Source: Erigeron canadensis
Taxonomy: Eukaryota > Streptophyta > Magnoliopsida > Asterales > Asteraceae
DNA: 64,000 nucleotides
Reading direction: 5' to 3'
Assembly (NCBI RefSeq): GCF_010389155.1
Contig: NC_057769.1
Span: 15,686,735 to 15,750,734 of the forward strand
Under the pieces are notes generated by a model. The model made no database searches, was not told where the DNA came from, and was given only the letters and a program-made list of their open reading frames with translations. The translations under genes were made by a program, and so were the position numbers. Below are positions 23,401 to 34,577 of this stretch, in pieces. Numbering within the stretch: the stretch's first letter is position 1; the number at the start of each line of letters is the position of its first letter.

Positions 23401-26400
23401 TGCTCTCCGGGAGCTTTCTTCCCCAGGAAAAAGTGGAAGTTTTTTTTATTTGACACATGATGATAAATACATGATCAAGACCATGAAGAAATCAGAAGTT
23501 AAAGTGAGTCAATCTTAATTTAATCTAGCATAAGCATTAATCTAAGCTTTTTATGATTTACTAGCTATTTATACTCAAATAAATACCATACCAGGTTCTA
23601 AAAAGAATGCTTCCCGCATACTTCGAGCACGTGAAATCCCTTGAGAACACCCTCGTCACAAAGTTTTTTGGCCTCCATTGCGTGAAGTTGAGTGGACCTA
23701 TCCAAAAGAAGGTATAACAACGTAAAACAAATAGATTGCTAGAGGAGAAAACTTTGACCCATTAACTTATCGCCAATTATGTATAAGTTTTTATTTTTAT
23801 TTTCAATGGGTCAAACATATATATTTATAAACACCAAAGAAACAGATCATATGGCAAAAGCCCTCCAAAGTGTATTTTTGATGTATAAATTATAAAACCT
23901 CCCAAGTCGTTCTATTGAAAAAAAAATTATTGTTATTGAGACAGTATTACTTTTGAGATCATATCTGACCCACTAACAATTTATATCAAATTTAAATATT
24001 TTTGGAATAATGTTTGTTTAGGTCAACCCGGTTTGATTGACCCCATACCTGAAATCTATCGGTTTTGATTCCTGTTACCTAACCCCCTGGACAGCCATTT
24101 TGTTACCTTTAAAGATTTCCATGATTTAGAAGATTTAAATGGCTTAGTGATCAATGTCCTTGTATTTTTGGATTCTCGAGGCAGGTTCGGTTTGTTATTA
24201 TGGGAAATTTACTGTGTACCGAAGTACCTATTCACAGACGCTACGACTTGAAAGGGTCTTTCCATGGGCGAATAACAGATAAACCAGAAACTGAAATAGA
24301 TGCAAACACCACGCTAAAGGATCGTGATCTCAAATTTATTTTCCGGTTGCAGAAAGATTGGTTTCAAGAATTCTGCAGGTAAACTGAATGCATTTTTTTA
24401 TACCATCACTCATTTTAATACATTTGGATGGTCATAATTGTCGCTTGTATCACTTCCTTGATGCGAAAATTTCCCTTTCCCAATTTTGTTACTCGTGGAT
24501 TTATAAAAGATTGATTTGTATTCGAACTAATGTAGTTGGCGACTTGGCGGCTTGTTTTGGAAAATCAATATGCTTGAAAAAGTGCCAAAGAAGAATGAAA
24601 AAAAAAAATAATTTCTTGCATGTGTCGAGCATTGACCCATTGACTAATGAATGGGTCGAGCTGGATTGGTTTTTGTCTCCAATGATTCATATGAAAAGGG
24701 GATTGAAAGTCATGCTTGGTTTTTCTTACAATATACGAAATCACTTTTCCAAAGATTCAAATCTATCATGATACTATGTTTATAAAACGAGAGCAAGTAC
24801 TCGCGCGTTGCGGCGGTGAGATGATGGGGGTGATAGGTCATAGAGTGTGATAGTCAAATGCCTTAGCCGTATAAGCTCCGCCCTCGGATTTAAAAATTCG
24901 TCGAAAGTATATCGAATAACATCTCTAATGAAAGAGCATGAAATTTTAAGAACACTTATATAATTTTTATAATTTATCGATGTACGATTTTTGAGATAAA
25001 AGATTTTGAATGAATTGGAGGAATAAATGATTTATGGAGGAGAGAGAAAACAAATGATTGGTTGAGATTTGAGGAGAGAGAAAGGGTGTTAGGTAAATAT
25101 AGAATTGAAATATGGACATTTTGGGAAAGTAAATATTGAAACTTAAAATGTAAATAGGGGAGATATAGTATAGATATAGATATAGATATAGATAGGGGAA
25201 ATTTCAAAAAAAGATAACCTTTTCATATAGTTTTTTATGTAGGGGAATGTAGAATATTTTTGAACAAATAAAGGAGTATAAGTTTATAAATTAGCAAAAA
25301 TGATACTGTTTTCTATCTTAAACATTAAAATTGGTTCGTCAATTAGGAATTTTTTGATTACTTAGTTATCTTTTTTCAAAAAAAAACATTTTAGATAGTA
25401 TGTGACCATCTTTTACAAAATATTTAAAATTATGTTAGCTATTTTTTCAAAATGTAAACTTCTATTTTCTTTTTGTTCAAAAGCATCTTACCCTCCCGGC
25501 CACCCCTTATTAGAGCATTGGGTATGGACGGAAAATGCCGAACCCCGGATGCTTACATGGTTGTCGGCACCGATCTTCATCCATTTCTTCCTATTCATTG
25601 CCGAGCACTACATTAAGAATCCATCAAGATTCTTGGTTTCATTGACGATACACGACATGCTAGTTCTTTTCTACTTTTAGTAAATACATGTAGGCCCACC
25701 TAATATTTAATAAGATTGATATATCTGGTTTTATTTTGGTTATATTTGATAACAAATTACGGAGAATATGTCCAGACTGTAAATTTACATTGAAAAGAAG
25801 TTGGGAAGAAGATAGAAGTGGGGCAAGAGGATAAAAATGTTATTTTTATTAAATTAATGTATGTATGGTGGTCGGTAGATACTAGCTAGAAACTTATAAA
25901 TTAAATTATAACTCTCTAGAAAAAAGTGGCATCAAGTATATAACTAAGAATTAAAATTAATCACTACTCATCTGATTTGAGTCATTATTTAAATTTACAA
26001 TCGTTTTTACTAACGAAATGGTAAAACAAATGTATATACTTATAATTAATTTATCTATCCTAGTTTTATGTTTATCATGAATAATTTTTTATCAATATAT
26101 TTTACTTTATGTAATTTTTAAATAAAATTAAAAAATAAAAAGTAGTAATTTTTAAATAATTTATGTAATTTAAAAGTAGTTTTATGTTTATCTATCCTAC
26201 TTTTTATTTTTGAATAAAAAGTAGTTTTAAAATAATTTATGTAATTTTTAAGTAAAATTAAAAAATAAAAAAGTTATATTATGCGTTCTGGGTTAGTCTG
26301 CATCCATAATGGCTAAAACCTGGTAAAATAACGAAAGCTGATGTGGCGCTGATGTGGTGTTCTGGATAGTTCAGCATACTTCATTCATACCTGATGCTGT

Positions 26401-28536
26401 TAGGAAATTTTATTGAAGATACTCCCTTTTTTAGAAGTTTTCCTAATATTTATTGTATTTTCTCCAAGAACAGCAAAAATGTGTTTCGGTCTTGACCCAA
26501 CCAACACAAGTACATTTAGATCCAATGTAAGTATGTAGCTAAAAGTGGAACGTTTCAATCCAGGCCCTTTTTGACGTGTTACCCAACCCATTTTACCCAC
26601 TCATCTTCACATCTTGCCACCTTTCATAATGAAAGTTTCATTTCTACTTTAGTTTACTTGGCTTATCTAATTTAGTTGAATTGGTTTGTTCTTGATACAG
26701 TCAAGTCAATAAGGACTGTGACTTCCTTGAACAAGAGAAAATTATGGACTACAGTCTCTTGGTTGGTATTAGCTTTCAAGAGAGGAGTAGGGAAGCAGTG
26801 GAAGGTAAAACACACAGATCTTGTCTATCTCTCTTACAACCATACCAGTATATTTTATTAAGAGTGTTGGGTTAATGTAGCTCACCACATATGTGGGTCA
26901 TGGGTTTCTAGTATTTGACTATTTGGGCTAATATAGCCCGGTAGTCCAATAATATCCATCCACTTATACAACTAATTGAGTTAAGGAACATTATGTTTGG
27001 TTTGTTTTTCAGCTAATTCCAAACTTGATAGCACAGGATCAAATCCGAGAGTTTCGACAGATGAGGATGCTCCTCTCAATCCTGCACGGTAACTAAAGTT
27101 GTGAAAATTTTATTAAATCGTTAAGATTCTTGGGGTTGGGATCGGGGACAAAGGGTTTAAAAATGAGATTGTTGGGTATATTGGGTAGCGAGTCAAACAA
27201 GCGTAGATTTTTTAAACTGGGTCAACCCAAAACACTTTTTCCCCACATTTTCTAAGGCTATGTTCTTGAGTTTTTATTTAAAGAGAAAAGAAAAGAATGG
27301 GAAGAATTTTAAAAGTATGTGTGTTCTTGAGTTTTATTTAAAAGTGGAAGGGAAAAGAAAGGGAAAGAATTGGAAGGAGAATTCAATTGATTTTGTCTAA
27401 AATATTTTCCTCCCAATTTTGGAATGATTTGAAAGGAAAGAAAATTCACTCTTCTCTTCCATTCATCTCTTTTCTCTTCTATCCCCTTTCTCTATAATTA
27501 AACTTGAGAACACAGACTAAAAAAATTGTGAGTGATTAGTGGTCAATCACTATTATAAAAATTATTTTATTTAAAATTCAACGTGCCGGCAACTTCAAAC
27601 GTGTTTGGCCCATTTCCTTATTTGCTATCTTTGTTTGTGTGAGTGTGAGATCAACATAACCCGGATCAACAAATTTTCAAGTTAATGGGTCAAATGAATA
27701 GTTAAACCGCAGTTAAACAACCTCTTGATGACATCTAAAGAAAATAATGAATATAAAGTTTATCCACGGCCTCTCCTTGCTCTTGCAAACCTATTAAACC
27801 TATTCTAAGATCGATAGTTGGTAAGTTGTACATACTTTAATAATTACAACAATTGAAATATGAGCTCAACAAATTACCTACAATGCTACATACATGGTCG
27901 ATCGTTGCTAAGATTGTTATCATATTATGTGAATTTTGTAACGTTGCAACTTTTCGAACCATTTACTTATGTCATTCAGGTTTTGTTTAGTTATTAACGG
28001 GCCAAAAGGTTAACTCTTTATTTTATTTATTTATTTTTTTGCGACTATAAACTGGTTGAAGTTTCCCTAAAGTGTACATTTAAATATTTAATAATACAAC
28101 CAATAATCATCATATCATTAAAAAGGTTGAATTATTACTATTATGTAGTAATATGCAATACAGAATCAGTTATGAAAGCATTGATGAATTAAAAAGGATG
28201 TTAGTGATGAAGGCATCTACTTATAACTAAAGTATGTCTTTACAATTTTGCAGGTGGGCAGCTGTACGGCTAGGTTTTCACATGCCATCACGGGTTGAAT
28301 TCACGGTGAGAAGTCATGAGACTCAGCTCGTTGGAGAACCAACCGGAGAGTTCTGTGATGTCATCCTCTTCTTTGGTATAATAGATATATTACAAGATTA
28401 TGACATAAGTAAGAAGCTTGAACATGCATATAAATCATTCCAATATGACTCCACTTCCATCTCTGCTGTCGATCCCAGAATGTATTCTAAACGATTTAAG
28501 GATTTTATATTAAGAGTTTTTGCAGATGATAGCTAA
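20477..28536 (+). CDS. PIP5K: Phosphatidylinositol 4-phosphate 5-kinase with MORN repeats, eight exons
   Basis: Exons 20477-21564, 22562-22729, 23338-23503, 23595-23711, 24185-24378, 26701-26804, 27013-27088 and 28254-28536 all have GT/AG borders and agree in phase, giving 731 aa. Residues about 59-236 hold eight MORN repeats (pattern NGD.YEGEW..G...G.G). The kinase domain has the ATP-binding Lys in YMIKT (Lys466), DLKGS (534-538), IMDYSLLVG (from 592) and FFGIIDIL around Asp682. The enzyme phosphorylates PI4P to PI(4,5)P2, a plasma-membrane signal for vesicle traffic and actin; MORN repeats aid membrane binding. The N-terminus resembles the Arabidopsis PIP5K4/5/6 group. The linker between MDYSLL and the activation loop looks short, and that loop reads [10 protein letters not shown]. 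Introns carry a SINE, a Helitron-like repeat and a MITE. Likely functional. Confidence 0.95.
22976..23136 (+). mobile_element. 5'-truncated SINE in PIP5K intron 2
   Basis: It matches the 3' two-thirds of the SINE at 13240-13490: GGCCTTTTCTACC, a GGTAGA stem, CATCTTAACCTC, ATACACCGTCGA, TATTGAGGCTCAAAAC, and a TTTTCTTTCTTTC tail. The A and B boxes are missing, so it is a 5'-truncated copy that cannot be transcribed from its own promoter. Confidence 0.75.
24785..25196 (-). mobile_element. Dispersed Helitron-like repeat, copy 2 (PIP5K intron 5)
   Basis: This is the inverted counterpart of 14686-15137, with the GC-rich terminus (CGAGAGCAAGTACTCGCGCG) at its left edge. Its 5' edge runs into a short TATAGA microsatellite at about 25166-25195. 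It lies inside the 2.3-kb PIP5K intron 5. Confidence 0.6.
25480..25680. other. Unassigned GC-richer insert in PIP5K intron 5
   Basis: The block starts TTAGAGCATTGGGTATGGACGG near 25508, a style of end seen in PIF/Harbinger-type MITEs with a TTA/TAA duplication, and is open in one plus-strand frame for about 65 codons. I recognise no protein and found no matching right terminus, so it is probably a truncated transposon end, not an exon. Confidence 0.3.
26040..26285. repeat. AT-rich tandem/inverted repeat cluster in PIP5K intron 5
   Basis: AATTTATGTAATTTTTAA(G/A)TAAAATT and AATAAAAAGTAG recur two to three times, together with partially inverted CTACTTTTTATT. It is low-complexity intronic sequence with no coding content. 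Confidence 0.55.
27257..27517. mobile_element. MITE-like element in PIP5K intron 7
   Basis: The left end GCTATGTTCTTGAGTTT and the right end AAACTTGAGAACACAGAC are inverted repeats. Purine-rich and pyrimidine-rich halves pair across the element. The left terminal block GTTCTTGAGTTT(T)ATTT is itself repeated in tandem near 27321. A clear target duplication was not found, so the superfamily (hAT or PIF-like) is open. Confidence 0.55.
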
Positions 28537-28973
28537 AAGTTATAAAATTCAGTTCATGATTATACGCCTGAGAGCTGGTAGGCGTCAAATGTACAGCCGG
28601 TCTAGAAAGAAAGAGATCACTGTTGACCGTGCTTACCAGTTAACGTGATGTGAGTGGTAGGCTAGATAGTTGTTAGAACTTACCAAAGATACTAGTTTTT
28701 TTATGCAACATAGCTTTGCTAGTTAAATGTGGCAGTTTATGTTGTTACTAAATAACTGAAATGTACAAAATAGAATCGGGTTAAGTGTTAAAACAAATAA
28801 AAACGAAAAAAACAGAGATATATATGTTAAGATTGAAAATGTGACAAATTGAAATGTTATTTGTTTAAAAAATGTCATTTGTTATGAAGATGCAACACAA
28901 ACTAGTTAGTTAATAATATGAACTTCAATACTTCATAATATACCAAAATTTATAAGTTACATATCCATACGAG
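28537..28973. other. 3' flank of PIP5K
   Basis: Likely 3' untranslated region and terminator of the kinase gene; A/T-rich runs near 28795 could include a poly(A) signal. Nothing else is seen. Confidence 0.4.
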
Positions 28974-29344
28974 TATCTTATAAAGCACTTTTTTTTTTTT
29001 TTTAAATCTCAAAAGACGATTTAAATTACCTATATAATACTTTTAAATCTCAACCACTCATTTTTTTTTCTCTCCTCTATAATTCATTTTATTCCTCTAT
29101 TTCATTCAAAATCTTTAATCTCAAAAATCGTATATCGATTAATTATAAAAATTGTATGGGTGTTTTTAAAATTTCATACTCTTTCATTAGAGATATCATT
29201 TGATATATACTTTCGAGAATTTTTAAATCCGAGTGCGAAGCCCGTACGACCAAGACATTTGGCTATCGCACTCCATGACTTATCACAACTCCTATGACCT
29301 ATGACCTCCACCATCTCACCGCTGCAACGCGCGGGTACTTTCTC
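28974..29344 (+). mobile_element. Dispersed Helitron-like repeat, copy 3
   Basis: Third copy of the family at 14686-15137 and 24785-25196. It shares TTATAAAGCA at the 5' side, then CTCTCCTC, TAATTATAAAAATTGTATG, CTCTTTCATTAGAGAT, TTTTTAAATCCGAG and CACCATCTCACCG, ending near GCGCGGGTACTTTCTC. A poly(T) expansion follows the 5' end. It sits about 440 bp past the PIP5K stop. Confidence 0.6.
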
Positions 29345-30016
29345 CGGTAGCTTCAAAATATATTTTCCTATAATATCATTGTTATCTGAACAAGATTTTT
29401 CTCTAGTTCGTGGTAAGTTCAATATGACAGATTATTTTATAAAAAATAATCGATAAGATTAATATAATTTTAGTGTTCAATTGTTGTGGGTATAAATCAC
29501 AATGATCAACCGTCCTAATGTAATCGTAAGAAGTCATAAATTTGAATTTTATTAGGTAAGTATTTGGGATACATGTAACTAACACAAAAGGTTGAAAAGG
29601 TTGAAAAGGACTTCTAGCTAGCTATTTCTGTAAATGATTTTCAGGATAAATTTACAAAAAGAAAATTCATTTTTGTCTTCCTCCGTATCATTTCCAAATG
29701 ATGCTTTCACTTCATAGTATGTCAGGTTGGGAGAGAATGATGAAATGAATGCAATGATCATTTATGTAAACACTCGCATGAAACCTTGAACTAAATATTA
29801 TAAATTCTCATTCACCGAATAATATTTAGACAAAATCTCACAACTAATCTAATCTTATCTTTTGAAAAATAAAAATAAATATACAATACAAGGGATGATA
29901 TCGCAAGACTAGCAACCTTGCTATTTAGCCCTTCTTGCATGCATCAACCATATCATGATCTTATGGCTGCGAGTTGATCAGTTTGGTTAATTTTTTATCT
30001 TTTTATTTTTAGTTAA
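29345..30016. other. Intergenic DNA, no gene seen
   Basis: AT-rich sequence without supportable coding, RNA gene or regular repeat. It ends in the target duplication TTTAGTTAA (30008-30016) of the next element. Confidence 0.4.
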
Positions 30017-30653
30017 GAGTTAAATGCAAGAATGGTCCCTGTGGTTTGTCACTTTTTACAACGACAGTCCCTCTCTTGATTTTTTTGCAACCGTGGTCCC
30101 TGAAGATATGTTTCAGTTGCAACGGCGGTCCCTCACTAACAGAATCGTTAATTAGTGTCGTTAAGTTTTTATGTGAGTAGCACATGAGGGGTATTAATGT
30201 TCTTCCAGCTACACAAACATAGGGTGTTCAAAAGTATTTTTATCCAAACACGTTATTTAAAAATCCAATCCAGTATTATTTGAAATATCGGATATTCAAG
30301 TTTCGGTTCAGATTTGGATTTAGATTTAGGTAAAGATTTTTGAAAACTTCGGATATCTAAAAGGGATATTATTCTTATCTTATCTTGAAAATTTTAAATA
30401 TTTCGGATATTCAAATCCACTATCAGATACGAATACTTTTGAACACCCCTCTATTTATGTTAGAGGAAGCACATTAATACCTCTCATGTGCTAGTCACAT
30501 GAGAACTTAACGACACTAACTAACGGTTTCGTTAGTGAGGGACCACTGTTGCAACTGAAACATATTTTCAATGACCAAGGTTGCAAAAAAATCAAAAAAG
30601 GGACTGCGGTTGCAAAAAGTGACAAACCACAGGACCATTCTTGCATTTAAGTC
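30017..30653. mobile_element. Non-autonomous MULE-like foldback with perfect 9-bp TSD
   Basis: The 637-bp element is flanked by TTTAGTTAA at 30008-30016 and 30654-30662. Its ends, GAGTTAAATGCAAG at the left and CTTGCATTTAAGTC at the right, begin inverted arms of about 190 bp that include GTCCCTGTGGTTTGTCAC, GCAACNGNGGTCCCT and TAACGACACTAA blocks. The 250-bp centre contains short self-similar GGATATTC tracts and no gene. The 9-bp duplication and long arms point to the Mutator superfamily. Confidence 0.88.
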
Positions 30654-30662
30654 TTTAGTTAA

Positions 30663-31015
30663 AATGATATATCAAATGGGTGGTTTAGTCGGAGTTTTTT
30701 ACTTGAAATGAAATTGGAAGAATTTATCATATAAGAGCAAAAATAACGAAATTTCAAGTTTATGTTTGTACTTATCTGTTAGTATTACATGACCATTATC
30801 AAACCTAACGCAAGTGAAATTCAAATTCACGTTGCAAGTTATCGTCGTCATAACACGTCGCACGTTTTGTATTGACGCTGCCGCATCGTACGTCTTGTAT
30901 AGATGCCGACGCATCACGCGGGCACCCATCTAGTTTATTAATATAACTTTTAAAGTTAAACATGCCTTAATTACATGCGTCAACTAGCTGATGCATTTGG
31001 GGTTCCATCCTGTTA
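30663..31015 (+). mobile_element. Possible Helitron 3' end near 30933
   Basis: CTAG at 30930-30933 followed by T, preceded by GC-rich ATCACGCGGGCACC, resembles a Helitron 3' end, but a clean hairpin is missing. A short tandem motif (GCCGCATCGTACGTCTTGTAT-type) occurs just upstream at about 30850-30905. The rest of this stretch holds no gene. Confidence 0.35.
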
Positions 31016-31020
31016 AAATA

Positions 31021-31725
31021 TATGAACATAAACATATAATAAATCACAAGTACGCAGCGGAATAGAAACATATATGAAATTATATTAATTAACAAAGTAA
31101 TGAATAGAATATGTGTACCTTTGCGCAAAATTTCCAATAAAATTAATAATGATTATTATTACTATATTAAGGTCAAAACTAAAACCCCTCTATGATCGAA
31201 CACTTGACACCCCTATATCGTATGCTAGTATCCGATCACGAACTCACAAAAACCTTTGTGTAATACCCTTAATCTCGAAAAGCACCAAAACCGAAAACCC
31301 TCTGAGGGTTTCGGCCGAACAAGAGAAAGAGGGAGAGAGAGGAGAGTTTTTCACAATTGATTGTATTGTAAATGTGTGTAGAAACCCTTAACCCTTGCAT
31401 TATATTTATAGGCTAAGATTAAAGGGTTTTTGACTTAGAAACCAAGTAATTTCAAGGCCTAGAAGCCTTGTGATTTTTGGCCCCCTATAATGGAATTAAG
31501 AAACAACTCTTAATTCCTAATTTCAATCAACACCTCATTTTCTATTAATTAAACACTATTAATATTTTTAATTACTTTAGTTAATTATTTAAATGATCGT
31601 TTTAATTAATATATTACTTTAATACATTAATTAAATATATAAAGTTTACGTGTCATTTTGTTTAACCCCGTAGGCTTAAATGATTTTCGGACATGCATTT
31701 ATTATAACGTGATCATATTACAATA
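31021..31725 (-). mobile_element. Solo LTR related to element B
   Basis: This 705-bp block is flanked by CATCC at 31016-31020 and 31726-31730. It shares with B's LTRs (33036-33730, 41994-42703) the blocks ACGCAGCGGAATA, AAACCCTCTGAGGG-type leader sequence, CGTAGGCTTAAAT and ACGTGATCATATT, in the same order and orientation. It starts TGTTAAAATA; the right end reads ACAATA, one base away from the expected CA. It marks a second, older insertion of the same family that lost its interior. Confidence 0.8.
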
Positions 31726-31730
31726 CATCC

Positions 31731-31995
31731 ATACGTTGTGGGTTCGAACCTTAGGGTTGACATGCTTGATTTTTCCTTTGAGGAGCCATTCTACGGCATT
31801 TAGTTTTCCTTTGGGAGCCATTCTATGGCATCGCAGTGACGCAGTCCAGACCATGTAATTTAATTTGAATGACACTCAATGTTATGCTAGAAGCAATACA
31901 AAATTACATCTACATAATGTCAATCTAAAAATTATGCATTACTGAAATAGCCCAATGATGTCATTAACACTTCAATACATATCTTAGTATAACTG
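31731..31995. other. Short intergenic stretch with a duplicated block
   Basis: TTTCCTTTG-GGAGCCATTCTA-GGCAT occurs twice (about 31767-31800 and 31806-31835). A GGTTCGAACC motif at 31741-31750 resembles a pol III B box, but no A box or tRNA fold accompanies it. Confidence 0.4.
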
Positions 31996-32907
31996 TTTAT
32001 CTTATTTTTTTTTCTTTTTCTGAAAGGTATCAGTTTATTCACAAAACATCTCGACACAACATCGGTTCATACAACATATACAAAATACTTGCATAATCTA
32101 CACCAATCTTTCCAATCAATAGAGACGCCTTTCTTTCTATTCTTATACCAAAGAAACACCATAGCCTTAATCTCACGAATAATTTTGTCAACCTTAGACA
32201 TCAACATTCGAAAACCTTTTTTCATTCCTAGATTTCCAAATGAACCAACAAACGATCATAACAATACCTTTGAGAGCTATTTGTTCCTTCTTTCCAATAC
32301 CCACATACTGATGGATCTTTACTAAATCCTTCGTAGTGAAGATGAAGAACGGACTTGCCTTAGCCCACGAGCTAACAAACTACCATAGCCCGGAAGTCAC
32401 AAAACATGAACAGAATAGGTGATTCACAGAATCAGGCCCATCATCACACAATACGCATAGATCATTAGAAAAGAAACAATTGCGACTCTTCAATGCTTCC
32501 ACCATAGGTATATGATCCATGACTAACCTCCACATGAAGATATTAATCTTTTTCGGAACCCAAGACGACCAAGGCACCACATACCTGTTACTCAAATCAT
32601 TAGCATTTCTCATAAATTATTTCACAGTTTTTACCGTCATGACATTGTTGTCTGCACCCCTCCAAACCCATTTATCAGGTTCATTGGAGAGCCGATAGTC
32701 TCCCAACAAAAGAAATAAACTTTTCCATTCCTCCAGCTCCTCAACTGTACTAGGAACTTTAGACCATTGCCACCTGCCTGTGAAACTCCTGGTCTCCCAA
32801 TCAAATCGGTCTTCTCACCATGCATTTCTTTTCTTTCTCGAGCTTGAACTGTAAAGGAAAGCTTTCCTTTAAAGTCGCGTTTCCAATCCAGAAGTCGAGC
32901 CTGAAGC
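31996..32907 (-). pseudogene. LINE (L1-type) ORF2 3' end, part 1
   Basis: Minus-strand translation contains the plant LINE zinc-binding RT C-terminal domain: PWSSWVPKKINIFMWRLVMD, then CVLCDDGPDSVNHLFCSC, then degraded sequence related to the usual LINE terminus, ending in an A-rich 3' tail (about 32006-32028 on the plus strand as T-rich). The upstream part is in another frame. The LINE continues across the insertion of element A at 63221-63411; the GAAGC duplication shows the join. Confidence 0.82.
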
Positions 32908-33035
32908 AGTTGGAACAACGTTAGGGTGACCGTCACTGATCATGTGTCATTCCTGATATGATAATTGACGATAACTGAAATTCCTATGTCTAGTAAATAT
33001 ATAATGGACTTATTTACTCTTAGAGACGTAGTATA
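32908..33035 (+). repeat. Element A 5' LTR, left part
   Basis: It matches the first 128 bp of the 3' LTR at 62753; the first base is A instead of T, breaking the usual TG start. It ends at GTATA, the duplicated target of element B. Confidence 0.9.
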
Positions 33036-33730
33036 TGTTGGGTTATATAACTATTATCAAACCAAATCACAAAGCACGCAGCGGAATATAAATTCTATGT
33101 AGTTAATTAATTAATCAAGAGAGAAAACGTGTACCTTAAATTGGAGAGAATAAAGCAAGAAACCTTTATAATAAGGTTTAAATTAAACCTCTCTACGATT
33201 GCATACACAACGTTGGAATGTATGTATGCTAGTACTTGATCACGAACGAACAACCCTTTGTTTAAACCCGAAAACCTAGCTAAACCGAAAACCTTTTTTC
33301 CTAGCTAAGAACCGAAAACCAAAACCCTATTGGGTTTGAGTTTCGGCCAAGAGAGAGAGAGCAAAAGAGGAGAGAAAAAACCCTTTTCTATTTTAATTGT
33401 ATATAAACCAACTAAGAATAGGTTTGTATTTATAGGATTAGGAAACTTAATGACCAAGCAAAGGGTTTGTGAAACCCTTCACATGATCGGCCCCTTCTAG
33501 AACAGTCTAGAGGGTTTCCTAATTACAACTCTCCTTCGTTAAGTCCGTTAGTTAAGTACCGTTAACTATTAACCCTTTTAACGGACCATCGTTAGTTTTT
33601 CGTGATCAAATTAATTAATAAATTATATTTAATATATTAATTAATTATAGTTACATTCATGTTAAGGTGTGACCCGTAGGCTTAAATACTTTCCGGACAT
33701 ACGTTCATTTTACGTGATCATATTCTAACA
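33036..33730 (-). repeat. Element B 3' LTR
   Basis: TG...CA ended block (TGTTGGGTTA to ATTCTAACA on the plus strand) that pairs with 41994-42703. It is adjacent to the polypurine tract at 33731-33741. Confidence 0.92.
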
Positions 33731-34577
33731 GCTCCCACTTGAGCTCGTAATGAATGAAGGTAATAACATTGGTTAGCGTCTAGCAACACGCCAATGCTCC
33801 CGAAAAAATTTAAGTATAGTTTCTTAAAATATATTTAAACGGTTAAGGCATTTATTATCCCTTTGTTCAGATACCTTGTTAAATATGAATATGGATCAAG
33901 GTCATTTCATAATTTAACGATTATGTTTCTCATTCAATAGCTAATTAATGATTACCAAATATAATTGAGAACAATCTGGATTTATTTGGGCACGACCATG
34001 CAAACATCTTAATTAGTCAAATGAGGGCGCCAATGGTATCATACTTCAACTTTTAAAATTGAAGGAACAAATCCTATATTGACTACACGTGTCAGTCATC
34101 CTACTTCACGACGCTTTCTGAAAATAGCCCTTTATGTACCCCCTTATTCAGGTGAGTTAGAACTACATCTAGTAGGTGCGATTCATACATGCTGACCTAC
34201 TTGTATCTCAAGTCAAAGGATCAATAAAAGTAACCATTTATGAATTTCACTTAATGACAACGATCCATAAAGTGATAATTCGTTAGTGGGGTAGTTGATA
34301 TGCATCAATTATGGATATCATGTGAGTTTGGTGGGACCATCCATTATATATTCCAATAATATAACCAATCACTCAGATTTGTCTTTAGTTTAATTATATT
34401 CCCATATAATTAATCGACAATGGACAATTTAGAATATTTGATAAAATATTAAATAAAATATTCAAAGATTAAACATACAAATATAGGACACAATTTAATA
34501 TTGAATGAAATAAACATATCAAGTACTTTATTTCATTATGAAAAATATAAATTGTTTAACATCCCTTATCCAAATAC

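Noticed and set aside
24388..24771. Open frame after PIP5K exon 5
   Set aside because: It begins after a good splice donor and does not match kinase sequence; the next exon at 26701 keeps phase and homology.
25402..25680. Open frame with a hydrophobic C-terminus inside PIP5K intron 5
   Set aside because: No splice sites link it to the kinase exons, no family is recognised, and it starts with a MITE-like end.
31735..31765. tRNA-like GGTTCGAACC motif
   Set aside because: No acceptor stem, D arm or anticodon arm can be built around it; at best a SINE fragment.
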